Below are positions 7,970-18,694 of a DNA stretch of 32,629 nt, in pieces. The translations under genes were made by a program, and so were the position numbers. The stretch is from assembly GCA_030426585.1 (NCBI GenBank), contig JAUHYH010000006.1:1-32629 (forward strand), in the 5' to 3' direction. Each line of letters starts with the position of its first letter. The first letter of the stretch is position 1. This DNA is from Bacteriovoracia bacterium. GTDB lineage: Bacteria; Bdellovibrionota; Bacteriovoracia; Bacteriovoracales; Bacteriovoracaceae. The notes below the pieces were generated by a model. The model searched no databases, had not been told where the DNA came from, and saw only the letters and a program-made list of their open reading frames with translations.

Positions 7970-9817
7970 ATGGAATATGACTTAATTGTCATTGGCGGTG
8001 GTCACGCAGGTATTGAAGCCGTAAACATGGGTTCAAGTTTCGGATTAAAGACCGCCCTACTGACTATGCCTGGTGTAGGTATTGCTTCAGCTCCTTGTAA
8101 TCCTTGTGTTGGTGGGGTTGGTAAAGGTCAAGTTGTTCGAGAAATCGATGCACTTGGTGGCCTTATGGGAAAACTTGCTGATATGTCCGGGATTCAATAT
8201 CGAATTCTTAATGAATCAAAGGGCTTTGCCGTTCAATCAACCCGTGTTCAGATCGATAAGCAGCTTTATTCTAATAATGCAGAAAAGCTTGTTAGCTCTC
8301 TCCCCCATGTTTCAGTCATAAAAGAAAAAGTTAATAAAATTTGGAAAGAATCTGAATTGTTCCACGTGGAAACATCTGCTCGGACCTATAGAACCAAGAA
8401 AGTTATTCTCACTGTTGGAACATTTCTCAACGGAAAGCTGCACTGTGGGGATAAAACAACACTTGGTGGGCGAGAAGGTACGGAATCTTCTCTGAAAATG
8501 CAGGAATTATTCGAAGGAATCAGGGTTTTACCTCAAAGATTTAAAACGGGAACACCTGCAAGGCTTGATAGGGCGACAATTAACTACGAAAAGATGGAAA
8601 AACAGCCCTCTGATGGTAGAACTAGAAATTTTCATTACCAAAACTCCCCTTTTACCCGCCACGTGGAACAGCTAAATTGTTATTTGACCTATACGAATGA
8701 GCAAACCATGGGAATTATCAGGGATAATAAAGAAAAATCCCCAATGTTTAACGGTCAAATTCAGGGAATGGGCGCTAGATACTGTCCAAGTATTGAAGAT
8801 AAAGCCTATAGGTACCCTGATAAGAACATTCACCACGTTTTTGTAGAGCCGGAAGGTATTGATTTAGAGACTGTTTACCCCAGTGGGATCTCATCTTCGC
8901 TTCCCAAGGAGGCTCAAGAAGAGTTTATTGCCACGATTCCTGGTCTCGAGAAAGCAAAAATCATCCAATATGGTTATGCCGTCGAGTATGACGTAGTCGA
9001 TACCACTCAATTAGATAATACTTTAATGCTTAAATCGTGCCCGGGACTTTATTTTGCCGGACAAATCAATGGAACTAGCGGATATGAAGAGGCTGGGGGG
9101 CAAGGATTGGTTGCTGGTTTAAATGCAGCCCTTTCATTAAGCGGAAAAGAGCCGGTTGTTCCACGTAGAACAAATAGCTATATCGGCGTCATGATTGAGG
9201 ACCTAATTACCAATACAAGGGATGAGCCATATCGATTGTTTACTGCGAGAGCTGAAAACAGATTGTATATACGAGAAGATAATAGTTTTATTCGCATGCA
9301 CCCCTATAGGACCAACTTTGGGCTAAACCAGCCCATAGATAGGCATTTGGAGAATATGATTTCCCAATTTAAGCTCATCAACAAGCTCATAGAAAAAACA
9401 GAATTTAATAATTATTTCTACGAGGGAGAGCGATTTGGCCTTAATGAGTTTCTCGTTAGCCAAGAAAGAAAGCTGACACTTGGGGAAATATTAAAGTTAG
9501 CCTGGTTAGACCCGGTTGATGTTCTTAGCTTTGTTTTAGAAAAAGAGAAAATTTCCGTGAATTGGGATGTTCTAAATACCTGTGCAATTAGTGCAAAGTA
9601 CGAGGGATATATCGAACGAGCCAATCAGCAGTATATGAAAATGGCGAAGCTTGATACTAAAAAACTAGATCTTCCTTTGATTTTAGCTTCTGATAACGTT
9701 TCTTTTGAGTGTAAAAGAAGAATTGAGAAGATTTCACCCGAGACATTTGGTCAACTAAAGAGAATTAACGGTTTAAGGGCAGCTAGTTTAGCCGTTATTG
9801 CTAGTGGTGCTTATTAA
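7970..9817 (+). CDS. mnmG: tRNA uridine-5-carboxymethylaminomethyl modification enzyme MnmG
   Basis: DLIVIGGGHAGIEA, CNPCVGGVGKGQVVREIDALGG, GQINGTSGYEEAGGQGLVAGLNAA. Confidence 0.97.
   Translation: MEYDLIVIGGGHAGIEAVNMGSSFGLKTALLTMPGVGIASAPCNPCVGGVGKGQVVREIDALGGLMGKLADMSGIQYRILNESKGFAVQSTRVQIDKQLYSNNAEKLVSSLPHVSVIKEKVNKIWKESELFHVETSARTYRTKKVILTVGTFLNGKLHCGDKTTLGGREGTESSLKMQELFEGIRVLPQRFKTGTPARLDRATINYEKMEKQPSDGRTRNFHYQNSPFTRHVEQLNCYLTYTNEQTMGIIRDNKEKSPMFNGQIQGMGARYCPSIEDKAYRYPDKNIHHVFVEPEGIDLETVYPSGISSSLPKEAQEEFIATIPGLEKAKIIQYGYAVEYDVVDTTQLDNTLMLKSCPGLYFAGQINGTSGYEEAGGQGLVAGLNAALSLSGKEPVVPRRTNSYIGVMIEDLITNTRDEPYRLFTARAENRLYIREDNSFIRMHPYRTNFGLNQPIDRHLENMISQFKLINKLIEKTEFNNYFYEGERFGLNEFLVSQERKLTLGEILKLAWLDPVDVLSFVLEKEKISVNWDVLNTCAISAKYEGYIERANQQYMKMAKLDTKKLDLPLILASDNVSFECKRRIEKISPETFGQLKRINGLRAASLAVIASGAY
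8358..8373. promoter_or_regulatory. parS-like site TGTTCCACGTGGAAAC
   Basis: Near-exact match to the bacterial parS consensus (TGTTNCACGTGNAACA). Confidence 0.8.
8381..8396. repeat. motif family A variant CGGACCTATAGAACCA
   Basis: Right half TATAGAACCA exact; in mnmG in a reading frame different from the mnmE copies. Confidence 0.55.
8655..8670. promoter_or_regulatory. degenerate parS-like site CCCGCCACGTGGAACA
   Basis: Right half CACGTGGAACA exact, left half degenerate. Confidence 0.5.
9157..9172. promoter_or_regulatory. parS-like site TGTTCCACGTAGAACA
   Basis: 16-bp near-palindrome matching parS apart from one central asymmetry. Confidence 0.8.
9299..9314. repeat. motif family A variant CACCCCTATAGGACCA
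   Basis: Right half TATAGGACCA matches the family; in mnmG. Confidence 0.5.
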
Positions 9818-10443
9818 TGGATGAAAATACCTTCTGTCGGAAGTATCTCGATCTTATACAGGGGCCTTATAAGGGTATAAACCTCACCAGGATCACTGAT
9901 GTTGAAGAGTTTCGGATTAAGCAATACCAAGATTCCGTAATCCCTTTCAGAAATTTTAAGTTTGACTCTATAGGGGCAAAAATCTTTGATATTGGTTTTG
10001 GTGGGGGCTTTCCAGTTCTGCCTCTTGCTAATGAATTCCCCGAAGTATCTTTTATGGGCATTGAAACTAGAAATAAAAAAGTAAAAGTTGTTGGGGAAAT
10101 ATCTGAAGCACTGGGTTTAAAAAATACGAAGTTTATTCACGGAAGATTCGAGGAGTTTCTCTATCCTGCGGGCTCAATTGTCGTGAACAAAGCGGTGGCT
10201 ACAGTAAAAAAAGTACTTGATAATATTAGTGTCGAAAAAGATGTAACTATCTGTTTTTATAAAGGTCCAAACTTTTTTACATTAGAGGGGAAAGAGTTGG
10301 AGACAATCGAAGACAATTGGTCCATTATGGGCAAAGAGGAATACAGCCTTTCCAATGGAGACCCTAGAGTGTTTTTTATTGTGAAATCTAAAAATGTTCT
10401 ACGTAGAACAAATCAAAAAAACTTAACAAAATTAATAGGTTAA
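9817..10443 (+). CDS. rsmG: 16S rRNA (guanine-N7) methyltransferase RsmG
   Basis: IFDIGFGGGFPVLPLANEFPEVSFMGIETRNKKVKVVGEIS; position between mnmG and parA. Confidence 0.93.
   Translation: MDENTFCRKYLDLIQGPYKGINLTRITDVEEFRIKQYQDSVIPFRNFKFDSIGAKIFDIGFGGGFPVLPLANEFPEVSFMGIETRNKKVKVVGEISEALGLKNTKFIHGRFEEFLYPAGSIVVNKAVATVKKVLDNISVEKDVTICFYKGPNFFTLEGKELETIEDNWSIMGKEEYSLSNGDPRVFFIVKSKNVLRRTNQKNLTKLIG
9963..9978. repeat. motif family A variant TGACTCTATAGGGGCA
   Basis: Shares TCYATAGGGGCA with the copy at 7666. Confidence 0.5.
10395..10410. promoter_or_regulatory. parS-like site TGTTCTACGTAGAACA (perfect 16-bp palindrome)
   Basis: Read directly; 40 bp upstream of the parA start, inside the 3' end of rsmG. 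Confidence 0.8.
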
Positions 10444-10449
10444 TTAAAT

Positions 10450-11268
10450 ATGGCGAAAGTAATTGCAATTGCAAATCAGAAAGGTGGTGTAGGTAAAACT
10501 ACAACGGCGATCAATTTAGCTGCATGTCTCGCTGCAGCAGAAAGAAAAACTTTAATTCTGGATCTAGATCCGCAAGGAAATGCTAGTAGTGGGCTTGGTT
10601 TAGATGGCTCTACTTTTGAAGCAGCTAACATTTATCATGCAATTATTGGTGAAGCGCCAATTGAAAAAACAATTTATTCAACCGAGCTTTCAACGCTAGA
10701 TATATGTCCTTCTGATAATAACCTTATTGGAGCCGAGATAGAGTTAGTTAGTGCTTTTGCAAGAGAGCAGAAGTTAAAGGCAGCAATAGCTCCACTTCTT
10801 AACAAGTATGAATATATCATTATCGACTGCCCACCATCTTTGGGACTTTTAACGGTAAATGCATTGAATGCTTCAACGAGTTTTATCGTTCCATTGCAAA
10901 CTGAATACTTTGCAATGGAAGGTTTAACACAACTTCTTAATACGGTTAGATTAGTGAAAGCATCTTTGAATCCTAAGATTGAGTTAGAAGGAATTCTTTT
11001 AACGATGTACGATGCACGTACAAGTCTTTCAAAACAAGTTGCAACTGAAATCCAAGAACATTTTAAAGATAAAGTTTTTAAATCGATTATCCCAAGAAAC
11101 GTTAAGCTTTCAGAGTGCCCAAGTTTCGGTAAGCCAGTCATTCTTTATGACATTAACTCTAAAGGCAGTGAGATGTATTTATCCCTCACGAAAGAGTTGC
11201 TAGTGAAACATGCAAAAAAACAAAGCACCGAACAAAAAGACATGCTTAATGAAATGGGATTAATGTAG
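10450..11268 (+). CDS. parA: chromosome partitioning ATPase ParA/Soj
   Basis: [36 protein letters not shown]. Confidence 0.97.
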   Translation: MAKVIAIANQKGGVGKTTTAINLAACLAAAERKTLILDLDPQGNASSGLGLDGSTFEAANIYHAIIGEAPIEKTIYSTELSTLDICPSDNNLIGAEIELVSAFAREQKLKAAIAPLLNKYEYIIIDCPPSLGLLTVNALNASTSFIVPLQTEYFAMEGLTQLLNTVRLVKASLNPKIELEGILLTMYDARTSLSKQVATEIQEHFKDKVFKSIIPRNVKLSECPSFGKPVILYDINSKGSEMYLSLTKELLVKHAKKQSTEQKDMLNEMGLM

Positions 11269-11280
11269 GAGATATAATAA

Positions 11281-12216
11281 ATGACGACTAAAAAATCAGT
11301 TTTAGGGAAAGGCTTAGGAGCATTACTCAATACAAGTATTGCGACACCAGCAAACATCGAAAAAGCTAAAGAAATGATGGATGCCGAGAAAAGTGCCCCG
11401 ATAGAACCAGCCGCAAAACTTCCTGAAGGTCCAAGCCTAGTCGACGTTTCAGATATTAAGGCTAATTCTAATCAGCCAAGAAGGGTCTTTAAAGACGAAG
11501 AACTTAAAGAGCTGGCTGACTCAATTAAAGAAAACGGAGTGATCCAACCTTTAATTGTTACCTTTGATGAAGAAGATAAAAAATTCGAGCTCATTGCAGG
11601 GGAGAGAAGACTAAGAGCTTCTAAGATTGCAGGTCTCTCGCGAGTTCCTGTTGTTATTAAAAGAGTAACAAAAAAAGATAAGGCCCTCATGGCTATTATT
11701 GAGAACGTTCAGCGTTCTGACCTTAACTGTGTTGAAGAAGCACTTGCGTACTTTCAATTAATGGAAGAGTTCAAGTTGACTCAAGAAGAAGTTGCGAAGA
11801 AGGTTGGGAAAACAAGATCTTCAATTGCAAATTTCCTGAGAATCTTAAAGCTTCCAAAGGAAGTTCTTATTATGCTTCAAAAAGAAGTTTTAAGCTTTGG
11901 TCATGCTAAGGTTCTTGGGTCAGTTGATAATGATAAGGCCGTTAAACTTGCTAAGTTAGCTGCTGAGGAATCTTGGTCTGTTAGAAAGCTTGAAGGTGAG
12001 TTAAAGTCTGATAGTAGTGATAGCGATAAAAAAACACCAAGCTCAAAGAGAAAGCTTGTGTTTAATGAACGCCTGGATGCTTATAAGCAGAAGCTTGAAA
12101 GAAAGACTGGTTTTCATTACAACATTAAGTCTGGAAAAAATGGTAAGGGCGAATTGGTAATCAAGTTCAACGATGAGAAGGAATTTAATCGAATCTTTGA
12201 ATTTTTAATGGACTAA
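11281..12216 (+). CDS. parB: chromosome partitioning protein ParB
   Basis: IKANSNQPRRVF, LIAGERRLRASK, ENVQRSDLNCVEEALAYFQLMEEF, HTH. Confidence 0.97.
   Translation: MTTKKSVLGKGLGALLNTSIATPANIEKAKEMMDAEKSAPIEPAAKLPEGPSLVDVSDIKANSNQPRRVFKDEELKELADSIKENGVIQPLIVTFDEEDKKFELIAGERRLRASKIAGLSRVPVVIKRVTKKDKALMAIIENVQRSDLNCVEEALAYFQLMEEFKLTQEEVAKKVGKTRSSIANFLRILKLPKEVLIMLQKEVLSFGHAKVLGSVDNDKAVKLAKLAAEESWSVRKLEGELKSDSSDSDKKTPSSKRKLVFNERLDAYKQKLERKTGFHYNIKSGKNGKGELVIKFNDEKEFNRIFEFLMD
11394..11409. repeat. motif family A variant TGCCCCGATAGAACCA
   Basis: Right half ATAGAACCA exact; TGCCCC half shared with complement of the 7666 copy and with 19627/19708. Confidence 0.5.
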
Positions 12217-12217
12217 A

Positions 12218-12556
12218 ATGGAAAACGTTTTAAACGAAGACCTCACGGCAGTTATAGAGAAAGGTTGTCGGTTTGAGGGTAATCTCTCTTTTCACGGTAT
12301 GGTTCGAATTGCTGGTGAGTTTACTGGATCAATTTTTTCAAATGACACACTGATCATAACAGATAGCGCCGTAATAAATGCGGATATTCAAGCAGGAGTC
12401 ATCATTATTTCTGGAACTGTAAAAGGAAACTTACAAGCGGGAGCTCGCGTTGAAATGAGACAGCCGGCCCGATTTGAAGGAACAGTTACAAGTCCGAACT
12501 TGATCGTTGAGGAAGGCGTAATCTTTCACGGCGAAACTCGCATCAAAGCTGATTAA
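12218..12556 (+). CDS. bactofilin family cytoskeletal protein
   Basis: Beta-helical repeats: FEGNLSFHGMVRIAGEFTGSIFSNDTLIITDSAVINADIQAGVIIISGTVKGNL. Confidence 0.92.
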   Translation: MENVLNEDLTAVIEKGCRFEGNLSFHGMVRIAGEFTGSIFSNDTLIITDSAVINADIQAGVIIISGTVKGNLQAGARVEMRQPARFEGTVTSPNLIVEEGVIFHGETRIKAD

Positions 12557-12680
12557 ATTCGTTCAAAAATTTATTTTATAGTGCGTCGAACTTTTACTTC
12601 GAAACCTGCGGAGTATTTCACTCATACGCCTCGGTTTCTCAGCAAAATTCTCCTTCTCTAAAATATTTTTTGAACGAATT
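12556..12680. repeat. about 125-bp element bounded by ~25-bp imperfect terminal inverted repeats
   Basis: Left arm AATTCGTTCAAAAATTTATTTTATAG; right arm CTAAAATATTTTTTGAACGAATT; internal hairpins TCGAA..TTCGA and GAAACC..GGTTTC. Confidence 0.75.
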
Positions 12681-12727
12681 CCTTGCATCGCAAACTACTA
12701 GAAAAACAAGGTTTAATGAGGTTTTGC

Positions 12728-12756
12728 TTGACGATTATGGCTATTACGCATATTTT
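12728..12756 (+). promoter_or_regulatory. candidate sigma70-type promoter for the atp operon
   Basis: TTGACG, 17-nt spacer, TATTTT, upstream of the ORF starting at 12799. Confidence 0.5.
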
Positions 12757-12798
12757 TTGGGTTCTAATTTCTAGCGCTTTTGAAAGGGTTTCCCAAAG

Positions 12799-13242
12799 AT
12801 GGAAAAAGTTTACCAGATACTCGACCAACTCAACCTCAACTCCAGCATTTTTACCCAGTTTGCAATTGTTGTTGTTCTCTACTTAATTGCAAAATTTGTT
12901 TTCTTTAATCAGCTCAAGCACGTTATTGAGCTTCGTATTCAAAAGACATCAAAAACTGAGGACTCTGCGAATGAGCTTGTTGAGAAGTTTGAAACGTTAA
13001 AAGAAGTTTATGAGAAAAAAATCGATACAACTTATAAAGAAATTCAAGAAACAAAAAATACTGAAAAAAAATCAATCGATAGTCAGTTAGCTCAGGTTTA
13101 TAAGAAAAATGAAGAAGAAGTGAATGACTATGTTGAAAAGTCTAAGGCGGAAGTTGTATCTGAACTAAGTAAACAAAGAGATGTTGTACTTTCGAAGACT
13201 GATGAATTCGCAAACCAATTAATTGAAAAGATAAAGGCTTAA
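12799..13242 (+). CDS. ATP synthase F0 subunit b' (b-like)
   Basis: N-terminal TM plus long coiled coil, first gene of the ATP synthase operon. Confidence 0.75.
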   Translation: MEKVYQILDQLNLNSSIFTQFAIVVVLYLIAKFVFFNQLKHVIELRIQKTSKTEDSANELVEKFETLKEVYEKKIDTTYKEIQETKNTEKKSIDSQLAQVYKKNEEEVNDYVEKSKAEVVSELSKQRDVVLSKTDEFANQLIEKIKA

Positions 13243-13246
13243 AATA

Positions 13247-13783
13247 ATGAGTAAGGTAGTTATTCTTTTAAGTTCTCTTGTGGCTTCTGTTGCCTTCGCT
13301 GCTGGCGGCGGAGGGCATGGATCACCTGTTGATCTCATTCCTCCTTTTTTAAACTTTGCAGTGTTATTTGGCTTTCTTGGTTACAAGTTAACACCTGTAT
13401 TTAGAAAGCATTTCACGAGTAAGCATAAAGAAGTAAAAGAAACGGCGGAAAGAGCTCAAACTCTTAAGCACGAAGCTGAGATGAAGCTTGAGCAACAAGA
13501 AAAGAAAAATCAAACTCTTTCAAAAACAATCGAAGAAATTAAAACTCAAGCACAAAAAGAAATTGAGAAATATAAAGCTGAAAAAGCAAAAGAAAACGAA
13601 GAAAGAATTGCGAAGCTTAAGGAAGATGCTGAAAGCAAAATCGAAATGCAAAAGCATGAATATATTACTGCTTTAAATAGTGAGCTTGTAGACCTTATCG
13701 TTAGTAAGGCTAAGAGCACAGTTAAGTCTGAGGGTGGGCTTAAGAGTAATGTTGAATCGAAGCTTATGCAGGGGCTTAAGTAA
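13247..13783 (+). CDS. atpF: ATP synthase F0 subunit b
   Basis: Signal-like N-terminus, GGGGHGSPVDLIPPFLNFAVLFGFLGYKL, coiled coil. Confidence 0.88.
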   Translation: MSKVVILLSSLVASVAFAAGGGGHGSPVDLIPPFLNFAVLFGFLGYKLTPVFRKHFTSKHKEVKETAERAQTLKHEAEMKLEQQEKKNQTLSKTIEEIKTQAQKEIEKYKAEKAKENEERIAKLKEDAESKIEMQKHEYITALNSELVDLIVSKAKSTVKSEGGLKSNVESKLMQGLK

Positions 13784-14319
13784 TGAAAGAAAGAGATATT
13801 GCAAAGGTTTACGCTAACTCAGTTATCGCACTTGCGAAGTCTGAGAACTTTGACCTACTAGCAGAACTAGAAAAATTCGTTGCCGTTTTAAATACGAGCA
13901 ATGATCTTGAGTGTGTCTTGTTTTTTGATGCTTTTACAGAGGAAGAAAAGCTTGCAGTTCTTGGCGATGTAACTGCCAAAATCGGCCTCAATAAAGTTGT
14001 GAAAAATTTCCTTTCTTTTCTTGTAACAGAAAAAAGAATGGGGCTTTTTAATATTGTTTATAAGGAAGTTGTTGTTGCTGATGATCACGCGAAGGGGTTC
14101 ATTAGAGGAACCATCGAGGGGAGTGAAACTCAAATCGATGAAGCTGTTAAGACACGACTTAAAACATTTTTAAAGGCTAAGCTTGGAAAAGAACCAGAGC
14201 TTGATTATGTTCAATCAGACAAAATTACAGCGGGTTATAGAGTAAAGGTTGATGATTACCTACTCGACGCTAGTTTAGATAATCAATTAGAAAGTTTTAA
14301 AAAAACCATAATGTTCTAA
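13783..14319 (+). CDS. atpH: ATP synthase F1 subunit delta
   Basis: [42 protein letters not shown]; operon position. Confidence 0.93.
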   Translation: MKERDIAKVYANSVIALAKSENFDLLAELEKFVAVLNTSNDLECVLFFDAFTEEEKLAVLGDVTAKIGLNKVVKNFLSFLVTEKRMGLFNIVYKEVVVADDHAKGFIRGTIEGSETQIDEAVKTRLKTFLKAKLGKEPELDYVQSDKITAGYRVKVDDYLLDASLDNQLESFKKTIMF

Positions 14320-14332
14320 AGAGGAATTATTA

Positions 14333-15853
14333 ATGAGTACAACGACAATTAGACCAGAAGAAATTACATCGATCATTAAAGATCGGATTTCGAACTTTGA
14401 AGCAAAGCTAGAAGTTAATGAAGTTGGAACGGTTCTCACTATCGGAGATGGTGTTGCTCGTGTTTACGGACTAAAAAACGTTCTTGCTGGAGAGCTTGTA
14501 GAATTTGAAGATGGTTCGAAAGGAATGGTTCTTAACCTTGAGAATAACAACGTTGGGGTTGCGGTTCTTGGGGATGATAGAGGAATTAAAGAAGGTTCAA
14601 CTGTTAAAAGAACAGAAAAAATCGTTGAGGTTCCTGTAGGGGAAGAGCTTCTTGGTCGTGTTGTTGATCCAATTGGTAATCCGATTGATGGGAAGGGACC
14701 GATTGGTTCTACGAACTTTAAAAAAGTTGAAACGAAAGCTCCTGGGATTATCGCAAGAAAATCAGTTCATGAACCCCTTCAAACTGGTATTAAAGCGATT
14801 GATTCGATGATTCCAATTGGTCGGGGTCAGCGAGAGCTTATCATTGGGGATAGAAAGACTGGTAAAACAGCGGTTGCGATCGATACGATCATCAATCAAA
14901 AAGGTAAAGACGTTAAGTGTGTTTACGTTGCGATTGGACAGAAGCAATCAACGGTTCGTCAGGTTTATCAAAAATTAACTGAAGCTGGAGCGATGGAATA
15001 TACAACAATCGTTTCTGCGACAGCATCTCAGTCGGCACCACTTCAATTTATTGCACCATACTCAGGGTGTGCGATGGGTGAGTACTTCAGAGATAATAAT
15101 CAGCACGCACTCATTATCTATGATGATTTAACAAAGCAATCACAAGCCTATAGACAGCTTTCACTTCTACTGAGAAGACCTCCGGGACGAGAAGCTTTCC
15201 CAGGGGACGTTTTCTATATTCACTCAAGACTTCTTGAGAGAGCTTGTAAATTAAGTGATGCGCTTGGAGCAGGTTCACTTACGGCACTTCCGGTTATTGA
15301 AACTCAAGAGGGTGACGTTTCTGCTTATATTCCAACAAACGTTATTTCGATTACTGATGGTCAGATTTATCTTGAGGCCGATCTTTTCAACTCGGGTGTT
15401 CGTCCAGCGGTTAACGTTGGTCTATCAGTTTCACGGGTTGGGGGTTCTGCACAAGTTAAAGCGATGAAAAAAGTTGCTGGTACACTTCGACTTGATCTTG
15501 CTCAGTTTAGAGAGCTTGCGGCTTTTGCTGCTTTTGGTTCGGATCTTGACGAAGCAACTCAAAGACAGCTTTCACGAGGGGAAGTGCTTGTAGAGCTTCT
15601 TAAACAAGGTCAGTACACGCCTTATGATGTTTATGAGCAAGTTGTTGTTATTTATGCAGGAACAAAAGGTTTTCTAGACGGTATTCCAAAAGAAAAAGTT
15701 AAAGCTGCGGAAAAAGATCTTTTAGATTTCATGAACAATAGACATTCAGATGTTATGAGTTCATTGAGATCAGAAGGTGCGATTACAGCAGATATTGAAT
15801 CCAAACTTACTGAAGCGATTAAAAACTTCAATGAGGTTAATAAGTACGAGTAA
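14333..15853 (+). CDS. atpA: ATP synthase F1 subunit alpha
   Basis: Canonical: [74 protein letters not shown]. Confidence 0.99.
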   Translation: MSTTTIRPEEITSIIKDRISNFEAKLEVNEVGTVLTIGDGVARVYGLKNVLAGELVEFEDGSKGMVLNLENNNVGVAVLGDDRGIKEGSTVKRTEKIVEVPVGEELLGRVVDPIGNPIDGKGPIGSTNFKKVETKAPGIIARKSVHEPLQTGIKAIDSMIPIGRGQRELIIGDRKTGKTAVAIDTIINQKGKDVKCVYVAIGQKQSTVRQVYQKLTEAGAMEYTTIVSATASQSAPLQFIAPYSGCAMGEYFRDNNQHALIIYDDLTKQSQAYRQLSLLLRRPPGREAFPGDVFYIHSRLLERACKLSDALGAGSLTALPVIETQEGDVSAYIPTNVISITDGQIYLEADLFNSGVRPAVNVGLSVSRVGGSAQVKAMKKVAGTLRLDLAQFRELAAFAAFGSDLDEATQRQLSRGEVLVELLKQGQYTPYDVYEQVVVIYAGTKGFLDGIPKEKVKAAEKDLLDFMNNRHSDVMSSLRSEGAITADIESKLTEAIKNFNEVNKYE

Positions 15854-15856
15854 TTC

Positions 15857-18161
<2,305 letters not shown>

Positions 18162-18177
18162 TCTTAGGGGGACGTGA

Positions 18178-18588
18178 GTGTTTACATTAGATCTATTAAC
18201 TCCAAATGGTGCGATCGTAAAAAACGTTGAATGTGACGAGGTTCTCATTCCAACGTGCCGAGGGGAAATAAATATTCTCCCTGACCATACTCACGTCCTT
18301 ACAACTCTAGGAACAGGAATTCTTACGGTTCGGAAAGGTGAAACTAAAAAGTATTACTCAATCACTCACGGAACTTGCAAAATTCTTGGTGATAAAATTT
18401 CTATTCTTTCTTCGACTTCTGAAACAGCTGACAAAATCGATATAGATCGAGCGAAGCGAGCACTCGAAAAAGCAGAAAAAAAGCTTAAGGGTGAAGAGAG
18501 TCTTACAGAAGTTGAAATGATTAAGTTTCAACGAAAGTTGGAGCGAGCAAAAACTCGAATTGAAATCGGATATCTCCGAGGAGCTTAG
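18178..18588 (+). CDS. atpC: ATP synthase F1 subunit epsilon (GTG start)
   Basis: FTLDLLTPNGAIVKNVECDEVLIPTCRGEINILPDHTHVLTTLGTGIL; codon at 18178 is GTG. Confidence 0.95.
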   Translation: MFTLDLLTPNGAIVKNVECDEVLIPTCRGEINILPDHTHVLTTLGTGILTVRKGETKKYYSITHGTCKILGDKISILSSTSETADKIDIDRAKRALEKAEKKLKGEESLTEVEMIKFQRKLERAKTRIEIGYLRGA

Positions 18589-18601
18589 TCTGATTAGTCA
18601 G

Positions 18602-18611
18602 TGACTACTCA
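18602..18611. repeat. motif family B site TGACTACTCA in the atpC-to-18695 intergenic region
   Basis: Read directly. Confidence 0.7.
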
Positions 18612-18694
18612 GTGTTGGGTAATCACAATCTTTTGAAATCATTGATATTTTTCTTTTATGAAGTCAGAGTTGCTTTAAAATAATAAGTAACTTT

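Noticed and set aside
10318-10333. TGGTCCATTATGGGCA in rsmG
   Set aside because: Ends fit but the centre and inner half-sites are off; too weak to include.
10674-11141. 155-aa minus-strand ORF
   Set aside because: Antisense to the conserved parA coding sequence with no recognisable domain.
12683-12886. 67-aa plus-strand ORF MHRKLLEKQGL...
   Set aside because: Covers the candidate atp promoter and overlaps the better supported b' subunit start at 12799.
14704-14719. Motif A-like TGGTTCTACGAACTTT in atpA
   Set aside because: Only the left half matches the family; likely chance in coding sequence.
15078-15088. TGAGTACTTCA resembling motif B in atpA
   Set aside because: Encodes the conserved GEYFRD segment and breaks the palindrome.
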